DNA of 64,000 bases from UBA6163 sp041753075 (GTDB lineage: Bacteria > Planctomycetota > Planctomycetia > Pirellulales > Pirellulaceae), in contig JBGSVE010000011.1 in assembly GCA_041753075.1 (NCBI GenBank), positions 46,598-110,597 of the forward strand, in the 5' to 3' direction. This document shows positions 15,180-23,389 of the stretch, piece by piece (the first letter of the stretch is position 1; every line of letters begins with the position of its first letter). Below the pieces are notes generated by a model, which was not told the origin of the DNA, did not search any database, and saw nothing but the letters and a program-made list of their open reading frames with translations. A program made the translations under genes and the position numbers.

Positions 15180-18119
15180 GTGTCGAATTTAGGCAGCAAC
15201 CCATTACGCTTTCGCTTCGTGCTGGCCGGTGCGATTGGGCTGGTGGCGGTCTTTGGTTGCCAGCGGACGACGCAAAACGTTGCTGAGCCGATCGCCAGCG
15301 CACCGACAAGTCCGCTGGATGTGGCCGAGCAATCGCTTGCTCGTGGCGATTACGAACAAGCCGCCGCGACTGCGCAGCTCGCGTTAATTCAAAAGCCCGA
15401 TGATCCCCAATTCCTGTTTCTGCTGGCGCGAATTGAGGCCGCAAAGAATCATCCGGCGCTCGCCGCCGAACTTGCCAAGTCAATTGACATCGCGGGTCCG
15501 CTGGGGACGCAGGCCGCCGAACTTCGCTATCGCCAATGTCTGGTTGGTCGCGATGGCTCGCAGGCTGATGATGCGCTTACCGCACTGATTGCCCACGATC
15601 CCAACAACGTCGACTGGCAACACGAGCGCTGGCACTTGCTGAACCTGCAGGGACGTCGTCAAGAAGCGTGCGAAATCGCCGACCAGCTTTGTCGCCAAGG
15701 CATCGCCACCGACGACGAAATGTTGTCACTAATCCGCCGCACCGCCGCATTTCCGTTGGTATTGCCGCGCGATCAAGCGGCGGATCAGGTGTTCTTTCCT
15801 GGCCTTGGCGTGGCGCGTTGGTACTTCACACAAAAAGATTACGCGCGTGCGATCATCGAGTTGCAGCCAGCCTTAGATTCAAGCGATACCCTACCCGCTG
15901 TGATCGCGTTGTGGGGGCGGCTGCTGGCGGAGACGCAAGCGATTGACGAGTTTGGCACCTGGCATGCTCGCAGCACGGAGCAAGTTAAAGACTTGGGTGA
16001 TTACTGGGCCGCGCTGGGGACAATCTTAGTTGGTCGTGGCGAGTACGAGCCGGCGGCGCGGGCATTGCTCGAAGCTATCTACCGCGACCCCACCGACCGC
16101 ATTTGCTACCAGCGGATGGGACGAGTCCTCGAAGCCCTTGGCAGACCTGACGACGCGGCCCAGTTTCGCTACCAGGGGATCAGTATCGCTGACACCGAAC
16201 GCGGTGCCGATCAATTATTCGAGAACCCACGTTCGCTTGGGCTCAAGTCCTCGATGGCCCGCAAGTTGGTGGAATTGCAACGTCCGTTCGAGACGTTGCA
16301 GTGGACCGCAAGCGTGCTTCCCGCATCGTCGTTACGCGAGCGCACGGTTGTCCGACAACAACGCGATCAATTGCTGCGAAATCCAATCGCCCTCACCATG
16401 GCGGCGGAGGCGTCGATGTTTGGATTGAATCGAGCCGACTTTGAGATTAAAAAATCGCTGGATCAGCTAATTGGAAATCAAGGATTGATTACCTCGAAGC
16501 TCGACTCAAAACTTGGGTCCGCGACGCTGGCAACACCGCGTTTGGTGAATGTCGCCGAGTCGGTTGGCCTCGACTTCCAGTGGTACTCGGACGAGCAACC
16601 CGAAATTGAGTCGATCCCCATTTACAAGTCGGTCGGTGGTGGGATAGCGGTTACCGACTATGACCTCGATGGTTGGCCCGATGTCTATCTTGCGCAAGGC
16701 TCTGGCAAACCGCCTCTGCAGCCTGGTATGCAGTCTAACAAACTGTTTCGCAATGACGGTGGCCGCTACGGCGACGCGACGACATTGGCGCAGTGCGAAG
16801 ACTACAACTACTCGTCTGGCCAAGCCGTTGGTGATGTCAATCAAGATGGCTTTCCCGATTTGTATATCGGGAACCTGGGCCACAATCGTCTGCTGATTAA
16901 CAATGGAGACGGCACGTTTTCGGACGCCTCGAATCGGATAGCCAATCACACCGATACATTTACGACTTCCGTGGCGATCGCTGACATCGACGGCGATGCG
17001 TTGCCAGATATTTTTGAGTGCAATTACATCGAGATGGAAGGAGCCTTTGCGTTACCAGAAAAGGGTCCCGACGGCGTCGAGCAGCAGCCATCGCCGCTGA
17101 AACATTTCGCGCAATCGGATCGGTGGTACCGCAATCAAGACGATGGCCGATTCGAGCCGAAATACATTGACGATCAGATCGCCAAGCCAGGAACATCGCT
17201 GGGTGTCGTGATCACCGATTTCGATCACGATGGGCTCAATGAGATCTTTGTCGGAAACGATGTGCGGGCGAATCACTACCTAGTCCAAGACCAGCAGCTT
17301 GGTTTTCGCAACGCCGCCGACGCGATGGGGTGTGCCAACGGATTCAACGGCGGACCAACAGGATGCATGGGCATCGCCACCGGCGATTTTGATCACGACG
17401 GATGGATCGACCTCCAAATCGCCAACTTTCGCGATGAGTCTGCGAACTTATTTGTCCGTACACCGTCGCACGCCTTCGTGGACACAGCGGTTCGTTATCG
17501 TATCGACAAGTTAACGCTGCCGTATGTTGGTTTCGGTACCAAATCGCTTGATGCCGACCGCAACGGTTGGATCGACTTCGCCGTTACCAATGGTCATATC
17601 TTCGATAGTCGTCACTTAGGCGAACCGTTTCAAATGCCACCGCAGTTCTTGGTTGCCCAAAGTGACCACTACGAAGAAGTCGTGGTCGAAGACCCCAGTG
17701 GATATTGGTCGGGAAAATACCTTGGCCGGGCCATGTCCACGATTGACTTCGACCGTAACGGCACGATCGACCTGCTCATTGGGCACCTTGACGCCAAGCT
17801 CGCGCTGCTAAGCAACGAGACGAAAACGCCAGGGCGACATATTCAATTTGAGTTCGTTGGCACGACAACGGAGCGCGACGCGATCGGCACCCGGGTCGTT
17901 GTCGCAGCCGCCGGCCAAATCTTTTCGCAATGGGTGGTTGCTGGCGATGGATACTTTAGCAACGACGAACCTGTGATCGAAATTGGCATGGGTGCGATTG
18001 AGAAAATCGATGCGGTGCATGTCCATTGGCCATCGGGCAAACAGCAAAGTTTTTTCGACGCGATGCTGGACAACCGCTATCTCGTTGTTGAGAACGAATC
18101 CGATCTAGTGATTCGCTGA
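15180..18119 (+). CDS. CRTAC1-type lipoprotein A: TPR + FG-GAP/VCBS + ASPIC/UnbV
   Basis: A 979-residue exported lipoprotein starting with GTG; the signal peptide ends in LVAVFGC, so Cys27 or so would be lipidated. Residues about 30-430 are helical TPR-like repeats (for example EQSLARGDYEQAAATAQLAL). From about 483 there is a beta-propeller with seven Ca-binding DxDxDG-type loops (DYDLDGWPD, DVNQDGFPD, DIDGDALPD, DFDHDGLNE, DFDHDGWID, DADRNGWID, DFDRNGTID). The C-terminal ASPIC/UnbV domain begins near 890 (GTTTERDAIGTRVVV) and ends with VHVHWPSGKQQSF. The family is named after human CRTAC1 but has no established bacterial function. It is a paralogue of the proteins at 18399-21554 and 25075-28044. 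Confidence 0.88.
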   Translation: MSNLGSNPLRFRFVLAGAIGLVAVFGCQRTTQNVAEPIASAPTSPLDVAEQSLARGDYEQAAATAQLALIQKPDDPQFLFLLARIEAAKNHPALAAELAKSIDIAGPLGTQAAELRYRQCLVGRDGSQADDALTALIAHDPNNVDWQHERWHLLNLQGRRQEACEIADQLCRQGIATDDEMLSLIRRTAAFPLVLPRDQAADQVFFPGLGVARWYFTQKDYARAIIELQPALDSSDTLPAVIALWGRLLAETQAIDEFGTWHARSTEQVKDLGDYWAALGTILVGRGEYEPAARALLEAIYRDPTDRICYQRMGRVLEALGRPDDAAQFRYQGISIADTERGADQLFENPRSLGLKSSMARKLVELQRPFETLQWTASVLPASSLRERTVVRQQRDQLLRNPIALTMAAEASMFGLNRADFEIKKSLDQLIGNQGLITSKLDSKLGSATLATPRLVNVAESVGLDFQWYSDEQPEIESIPIYKSVGGGIAVTDYDLDGWPDVYLAQGSGKPPLQPGMQSNKLFRNDGGRYGDATTLAQCEDYNYSSGQAVGDVNQDGFPDLYIGNLGHNRLLINNGDGTFSDASNRIANHTDTFTTSVAIADIDGDALPDIFECNYIEMEGAFALPEKGPDGVEQQPSPLKHFAQSDRWYRNQDDGRFEPKYIDDQIAKPGTSLGVVITDFDHDGLNEIFVGNDVRANHYLVQDQQLGFRNAADAMGCANGFNGGPTGCMGIATGDFDHDGWIDLQIANFRDESANLFVRTPSHAFVDTAVRYRIDKLTLPYVGFGTKSLDADRNGWIDFAVTNGHIFDSRHLGEPFQMPPQFLVAQSDHYEEVVVEDPSGYWSGKYLGRAMSTIDFDRNGTIDLLIGHLDAKLALLSNETKTPGRHIQFEFVGTTTERDAIGTRVVVAAAGQIFSQWVVAGDGYFSNDEPVIEIGMGAIEKIDAVHVHWPSGKQQSFFDAMLDNRYLVVENESDLVIR

Positions 18120-18219
18120 GATAATCGAGTTGGCAACGGTCACTTGTTTTGACCGACTCGCCCTACTATCTTCATCTGTTGGTTAACGTTCCTTATCTGC
18201 TGTTGAAACGAGGATTATT

Positions 18220-18402
18220 GTGAAAAGGTTTTGCTTGAGCATCGGTTTGCTTTTTGGTTTGTTGTCCCCCGCGCTGAGCGGATGTGGTGGTAGTGGCACG
18301 AATGAAGTGATCGAGGTCGATCCCAATGCAGGCGGATTGAGCCAGACCGAACAGCAAAAGTACGAAGAAGCGATGAGAAGTCGAACCGAACGAAGTAACT
18401 AA
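18220..18402 (+). CDS. Small lipoprotein, 60 residues
   Basis: Short exported lipoprotein starting with GTG at 18220, with a purine-rich ACGAGGA stretch upstream as a possible ribosome binding site. The hydrophobic signal FCLSIGLLFGLLSPALSGC ends in a lipobox with Cys22. The mature part is Gly/Ser-rich and then acidic (EVIEVDPNAGG), with a short helix LSQTEQQKYEEAMRS. It lies 100 nt downstream of CRTAC1-type gene A in the same direction. Its last 4 nt overlap the converging CRTAC1-type gene B. The position suggests it belongs to the same system, but its role is unknown. Confidence 0.7.
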   Translation: MKRFCLSIGLLFGLLSPALSGCGGSGTNEVIEVDPNAGGLSQTEQQKYEEAMRSRTERSN

Positions 18403-21400
18403 CGGGTTTCCGGTGGTTCGTTGAAGTTCTTTTCGCTGAATGCGTTCACCTCGTTTTCGGTTACGAGATATTCGCACTGGGTCGGCAGCGAGCCGAGTTC
18501 TTGCTGTCGGCCATCTGGCCATATGATGCGAACACGATCAACCTGAGTCGCATTTCCAGTGCCGCAGCGGAGCGTTTTTTCCGTGCTGCATAGGTAACCT
18601 GAGCCAGCCAACTGAAACAGCGTTTTCGTCACGACTCCGCTAACTAGCGGCACATCAAATTGAATGATCGCACCAATCGCGTCTCGTGATGATTGGGTGC
18701 CGACAATACGAAACCCAACAAAGTAATTGCCCGGTTCAGACCGGTTCATCAACAATGTTACCGGTTCGTTCTCATGGGTGATGATGATGTCCGAACGACC
18801 TTCGGAGTCGACATCTAGCGTCCACATCGCGCGACCAACGTGGCTTTGGCTAAAGTATCCACCCCAGGCTGCGATGGGCTCATCCATGAACTGGCCGCTG
18901 GCATTGCGACGAAACAATTGGAATGGTTGCGCGTAGGGCGGTGAATCGACGCCAAAATCTCCGATGTGGCCGTTGGTGACCAGCAGTTCGTCAACACAAT
19001 CACCGTCCAAATCGTTTGCGATAGTACCGAACCCAACCATTGGCAAAGTCGGCGTTACCAGTCCCAGTTTCGCGGTGCTGTCGCTCCACGAACCGGCAAA
19101 CCGCTGCTCGTAAACGACGTTGTACTCTCTCGCGAACCCCGTGATGTAGAAATCAAGATCTCCGTCATTGTCCAAATCGCTGGTGGCCATACCCATCGAG
19201 GCCTGAGCCAAAGTTTGGGCGTCAACGGCAACGCCGCTGGCGATCGCCGTGTTTTTTAATTGCATGATGCCCGACGACTTGTCGCGAACATAAAAGTCGT
19301 TAGCTGACATATCATTGGCAACGTAGATCCCCATCTGTTTTCCATCCAGTTTACCGGCAATGATCCCCAAGCCACGCCCGGGGGATGATTGCCCAGTCCA
19401 CTGGTCGCTTACATCGACGAACGTTCCGTTTCCACGGCCTTGGATGAACTCGTCGCCAGACCCATAAAATCGCAATGGATGACAGGCGACTTCCTGACCG
19501 GTTTTCTCGTCAAAGCAAGGCTCGCCAATCCCTTGCCGTGTGTCACAGTAATTGATCGCGATCAAATCGTTGAAGCCGTCGCCATCGATATCCAAGATGG
19601 CTCCGCTTGAACTCCAGTTTGCCGCCACACTTGAATTGGCCGACTCGGTGACATCGCTAAACGTCCCGTCGCCGTTGTTGCGAAACAGCCGATTGACGCC
19701 CAAGTTCAGCATCCACAGGTCAACAAATCCGTCGTCGTTGTAGTCACCGGCCGAGACGCCTTGCCCAAAGCCATGATCGACCACTCCGCTGGTTGCCGTC
19801 ACGTCGATAAAGGCTCCTTCGACGTTGCGGAACATGGCACCAATCTCCGAGTCTTGCGCTCCGGGAGTGCCTCCTGCAGACGAAAAATACAAGTCCGTTT
19901 GGCCGTCGTTGTCAAAATCGATGGCGGCCCCGCCGCAGCCAAGCGTTTGCGAGAGCGGAACGAACGGTCCATTGACGCGATCGCCGGCTTTACCAAAAAA
20001 ACGCAGCCCTCGATCGTCGGCTTCGTCAACCAAGCGGATTGTTTTTGACGGCTTGCCTGGGGCAACATTTTGACGCGGATCGCCCGGCCGCAAGCTACGG
20101 TCCAGCGATGCGATGGTCGGAACTGGCAAGGCAGAAAAATCAATCGCCAACTCGGGACAGCGTTGATCGTCAAACCAGCTCTTGTTCGCAGCCAACGAAG
20201 CGACAATTCTCGTCCGTTTCAGCACCAAATCAGGATCGAGGTCTTCTGGCAGTGTGGTCGCGATCGCCGACCAAGCTTCGGCTTCCCAGGTCCGTCCGAG
20301 CTCGAAAAGCACTTCAGCTACCGCGACGGCGACGGTTTGGCTGCGGTTGAAGGTGCCGCCGAATTCATGAAATCTTTTTCGCAGCTCAAGAATTTTCGCG
20401 CCGCGGGCATCGACCTTAGCAAGCAACTCCACAACACTCCACCGGCCTTCAAGCCAATCAGAATATGCCGCGTCGCTACCTGGCGATTGCAGCTCCATCT
20501 GCTGCCATTGCCGCAGTGCATTTCCTAACCGCGCCCACGCAACGGGGTTGTTCGGGGCGAGTTCAATCGCCCGGCCATAAGCACGCACTGCCGCCGGAAA
20601 ACTTTTCGAGAAACCCGCCAAGTCGCCCAACGAAAGCCAATGGTCGCAAAGATCCGCAGCGCCCGGCGGTGCTGAACCCAGCCAAGTCGCAAGTTGCTCG
20701 AATTTACTCTGGTCGACGAGTACCTGGCCCATCATCGCATGCGCAGGTGCGAACTGCGGATGCGACTTCAAAATGTCCAACAAGATCAACGCCGCTTCGT
20801 CGTCATCGCGATGTTCAAACGCCTGCTGAGCAAGCCCCAGCCGTGGCCGACGGTCTGCAGGATTACGGGCCAGGATCATCGCGATGGTCGCCTCCGAAAA
20901 CCGCCGCGTAAACATCTCAGTCGTTGCGATCAAAATCGGAAGATCGAATTGCCGATCGCGGATCAATCGCTCGATGTGCGGGGCGATACGGTCGGTAAGC
21001 TGGGCCTCGCCAAGGAAACCGATCAACATTCGACGATGTTTCGCCGAAGTCGAATTTGCGGCGATCACTTCTTCTAAAAAATCAATTGCTTCGTAGAGGT
21101 GCCCCACATCAAGCAGCGCGCGAACCGCGTGATCAACGGTTGGTCCGCTCGTATCCAAGCCAGACGCTCGCGCCGCTTCGACCATCAACTCAGCGGCTTT
21201 TCGCAACTGTCCCAGCTTCGCATTGACCAGCGCCGCGTTGGTGAGCACAACCGAGTCGTTTGGTCTCAATATCAATGCGCCAGCGATGTGGGTCTCGGCC
21301 TGTTTCCAGCGCTGACCTGAGATTGCGTCACGCAGCGATTCAACCGCGTCAAGCTCATTGAGCGCGGACGATTCTTGCCATTGGGCCGCAGTCGCAGCAC

Positions 21401-21554
21401 CAGGTTGACGGGGAATTACAGACTTGTTGTCTTGGCAGCCAATTGAGACAACCAAACTGAAAATCAAAAGCTGCACGCTGGAAATCGCAAGAATTCGCGT
21501 TAAAACGAAAAAAAAACCAAAAATCTTAATTCTATTTCGGGGGGGTGGCAGCAT
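18399..21554 (-). CDS. CRTAC1-type lipoprotein B: TPR + FG-GAP/VCBS + ASPIC/UnbV
   Basis: A 1051-residue exported lipoprotein with a lipobox at VVSIGC (Cys near residue 40) after a long, strongly hydrophobic signal. The N-terminal half (about 50-500) holds TPR-like repeats such as LTNAALVNAKLGQLRKAAEL and WLSLGDLAGFSKSFPAAVRA. The propeller begins near 540 (GCGGAAIDFDNDGQTDLYF) with further loops DYNDDGFVD, DIDGDGFND, DLDNDGDLD and DVDSEGRSD. The ASPIC/UnbV domain begins near 948 (GTQSSRDAIGAIIQF) and includes VRIIWPDGRQQEL. It runs opposite to its paralogues. No clear ribosome binding site precedes the ATG at 21554, but no later start keeps the full signal. Confidence 0.87.
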   Translation of the reverse strand: MLPPPRNRIKIFGFFFVLTRILAISSVQLLIFSLVVSIGCQDNKSVIPRQPGAATAAQWQESSALNELDAVESLRDAISGQRWKQAETHIAGALILRPNDSVVLTNAALVNAKLGQLRKAAELMVEAARASGLDTSGPTVDHAVRALLDVGHLYEAIDFLEEVIAANSTSAKHRRMLIGFLGEAQLTDRIAPHIERLIRDRQFDLPILIATTEMFTRRFSEATIAMILARNPADRRPRLGLAQQAFEHRDDDEAALILLDILKSHPQFAPAHAMMGQVLVDQSKFEQLATWLGSAPPGAADLCDHWLSLGDLAGFSKSFPAAVRAYGRAIELAPNNPVAWARLGNALRQWQQMELQSPGSDAAYSDWLEGRWSVVELLAKVDARGAKILELRKRFHEFGGTFNRSQTVAVAVAEVLFELGRTWEAEAWSAIATTLPEDLDPDLVLKRTRIVASLAANKSWFDDQRCPELAIDFSALPVPTIASLDRSLRPGDPRQNVAPGKPSKTIRLVDEADDRGLRFFGKAGDRVNGPFVPLSQTLGCGGAAIDFDNDGQTDLYFSSAGGTPGAQDSEIGAMFRNVEGAFIDVTATSGVVDHGFGQGVSAGDYNDDGFVDLWMLNLGVNRLFRNNGDGTFSDVTESANSSVAANWSSSGAILDIDGDGFNDLIAINYCDTRQGIGEPCFDEKTGQEVACHPLRFYGSGDEFIQGRGNGTFVDVSDQWTGQSSPGRGLGIIAGKLDGKQMGIYVANDMSANDFYVRDKSSGIMQLKNTAIASGVAVDAQTLAQASMGMATSDLDNDGDLDFYITGFAREYNVVYEQRFAGSWSDSTAKLGLVTPTLPMVGFGTIANDLDGDCVDELLVTNGHIGDFGVDSPPYAQPFQLFRRNASGQFMDEPIAAWGGYFSQSHVGRAMWTLDVDSEGRSDIIITHENEPVTLLMNRSEPGNYFVGFRIVGTQSSRDAIGAIIQFDVPLVSGVVTKTLFQLAGSGYLCSTEKTLRCGTGNATQVDRVRIIWPDGRQQELGSLPTQCEYLVTENEVNAFSEKNFNEPPETR

Positions 21555-22014
21555 GTTTTAGGTGCTTTGTCCAGTGGGTTTACTACCGACTCAAAAACAC
21601 AGTTTCCTGAGATTATACGTTGTGGGTCGGAAAGCGTTGAATTCGTTGACTGACGCCAAGAACCTTAACAACACTTTAGCTATGTCTGAATTTTACCAGA
21701 AATATCCGAACCTTTTGATTTGCGCCGGCTGCTTACAGGCTGGTTAATCCAATGTGTAGGCTCATCGAACTCGGGCCAGTCTAACATTGCCTTTGCCGCA
21801 CTAGGGCATCTAAGGCCACCATGTATGGGGGTGCTTTGGCTGCGTTTGACGTAACGCAATGGGCAATCGCCTGATTTCTACACTGTCAACCCGATTACAT
21901 TCGGATACACTGCTGATATGGTTCGATATCTTTCCCTAGCTGCAGTAGTAGGGTTAGACCGAACGCCTCGCCGACGGCGAGGCTTACTTTTTCTTTTTCA
22001 CTGAGGAGACAGAG
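21555..22014 (+). promoter_or_regulatory. 460-nt upstream region of the DUF1559 gene, with leader hairpin
   Basis: This gap between two divergent genes holds no convincing gene; a 61-codon frame at 21562-21747 lacks family features. Close to the pilin-like gene is a perfect 8-bp stem with a 3-nt loop: GCCTCGCC (21965-21972), GAC, GGCGAGGC (21976-21983). The U-rich stretch TTACTTTTTCTTTTTC follows. This is the form of an intrinsic terminator, yet it sits only 31 nt before the start codon and just ahead of a GAGGAG ribosome binding site. It may attenuate or stabilise the pilin message. I could not assign a promoter with confidence. Confidence 0.6.
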
Positions 22015-23256
22015 ATGTCGCATCGAAGGTCGGGACCACACGGTTTCACATTGGTGGAACTGCTGGTCGTAATTGCCATTATTGGTGTAATGGTCGGACT
22101 GCTGTTACCAGCGGTACAGGCCGCTCGCGAAGCCGCTCGCCGGATGAGTTGCAGCAACAACTTCAAGCAAATTGGCTTGGCGTTGCACAATTATCATGCC
22201 GCTTACAACGCGATCCCGATTCACGGCACGGGCACCGGCATCGCACCAACGGGGAACGCCGCCAATTTTTGGTGGGAAGACTCCGACGTAACTAGCCAAG
22301 GTGAACTAAGCGCATTGGTTGGTTTGATGCCATTTATGGAGCAACAAGCGATTTGGGAGCAAATCAGTGCTCCGTTGGTAGGTCGTGTTGATAAACAAAT
22401 GATTGCCCCAGGTGGCTTAGTAACAAATCCTTGGCCAGCCATGGGTCCAAGCCCAGAAGATCAGCAGTATCCTCCTTGGATGACCGACATCGCCACGCTG
22501 CGTTGTCCAAGTGATCCCGGCAAGGGTGCACCGACCAGTGGTCGAACTAATTATGGCATGTGCATGGGTGATTCGATTGACACCATCACTCACCACGGCT
22601 ATTTGAACGACAGACTACAGCCTCGTCCAGGTTGGGACGCAGAGCAGTACCGTGCTGCCGACCGGGGTTTCTTCGGTGTCAAGCGTTCGGGCAGCTTCAA
22701 GGACGTCTTGGACGGCTTAGCAAACACAATTGCGATGGCTGAAATTGCTACTGACATTGGCGACCGTGATACGCGCACCGTTGTCTCCCGCACGAATGGC
22801 GAATCTTGGGGAGCCAATCCGCCATCCGGCGTACCTGGTAATCCATCGCTGTGCCAGCAGAACAACCAGGTCGATCCATTAGCACCTCGCTTTTGGAAAA
22901 CCACAGCGCCGCCTGACCTAATCACCGGCCAGTTCACCCGCGGAGGTGTTTGGTCTCACTATCAATACGCCTCAACGATGGTGAATACAATTTTGCCACC
23001 AAACCGCGAAGCATGCGGTGGTGGGTGGCAAGATGCGATGGGTATTGCCCCGCCGGCAAGCCGCCACCAAGGCGGTGCACACGTATTATTGGGTGACGGT
23101 GCAATCCGTTTTGTGACCGATTCGGTCGAAGCCGGCAACAGCAGTGCTCCGAACATTACCCAGCAGTTCAACCCTGGTAAGAAGAGTCCTTACGGACTTT
23201 GGGGTGCATTGGGTACGCGTGGCGGTAAAGAGACCGACAGCGTCGATTCAATTTAG
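22015..23256 (+). CDS. DUF1559 prepilin-like protein (planctomycete major pseudopilin type)
   Basis: A 413-residue member of the DUF1559 (SBP_bac_10) family, hugely expanded in planctomycetes. The N-terminus is a type IV prepilin signal: cleavage after Gly10, then FTLVELLVVIAIIGVMVGLL with Glu at +5. The usual family block AREAARRMSCSNNFKQIGLA and LHNYH follow. Near the C-terminus AHVLLGDGAIRFV is the family H-x9-DG-type motif. It should be an inner-membrane-anchored or assembled pseudopilin with a large globular domain. The ATG at 22015 has a GAGGAG ribosome binding site 8 nt upstream. It lies between the ASPIC/UnbV genes, with its own leader hairpin and a strong terminator, so it seems to be expressed as a separate unit. 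Confidence 0.93.
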   Translation: MSHRRSGPHGFTLVELLVVIAIIGVMVGLLLPAVQAAREAARRMSCSNNFKQIGLALHNYHAAYNAIPIHGTGTGIAPTGNAANFWWEDSDVTSQGELSALVGLMPFMEQQAIWEQISAPLVGRVDKQMIAPGGLVTNPWPAMGPSPEDQQYPPWMTDIATLRCPSDPGKGAPTSGRTNYGMCMGDSIDTITHHGYLNDRLQPRPGWDAEQYRAADRGFFGVKRSGSFKDVLDGLANTIAMAEIATDIGDRDTRTVVSRTNGESWGANPPSGVPGNPSLCQQNNQVDPLAPRFWKTTAPPDLITGQFTRGGVWSHYQYASTMVNTILPPNREACGGGWQDAMGIAPPASRHQGGAHVLLGDGAIRFVTDSVEAGNSSAPNITQQFNPGKKSPYGLWGALGTRGGKETDSVDSI

Positions 23257-23325
23257 TTTTCGTCCCGGACTTTCGATCGCCAGTTCAAATTATTGGCGAG
23301 CGAGAACCGCGAAAAAAGCCGCTGA

Positions 23326-23356
23326 CCCCGCTCACAAACGTGAGCGGGGTTTTTTT
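23326..23356 (+). terminator. Intrinsic terminator after the DUF1559 gene
   Basis: CCCCGCTCA (23326-23334) pairs perfectly with TGAGCGGGG (23341-23349) across a 6-nt loop, followed by seven U residues (23350-23356). It lies 70 nt past the DUF1559 stop and 34 nt before the next gene. Confidence 0.92.
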
Positions 23357-23389
23357 ACTTCGAGTCTCGACAGTCGAAGGAGTTGTAAA

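Noticed and set aside
21562..21747. 61-codon frame in the gap before the DUF1559 gene
   Set aside because: No ribosome binding site, no signal peptide, no family resemblance; composition fits non-coding DNA.
23144..23389. N-terminal extension of the monohaem VCBS gene
   Set aside because: It would overlap the pilin-like gene, read through its strong terminator and hide the lipoprotein signal that begins properly at 23390 or 23417.
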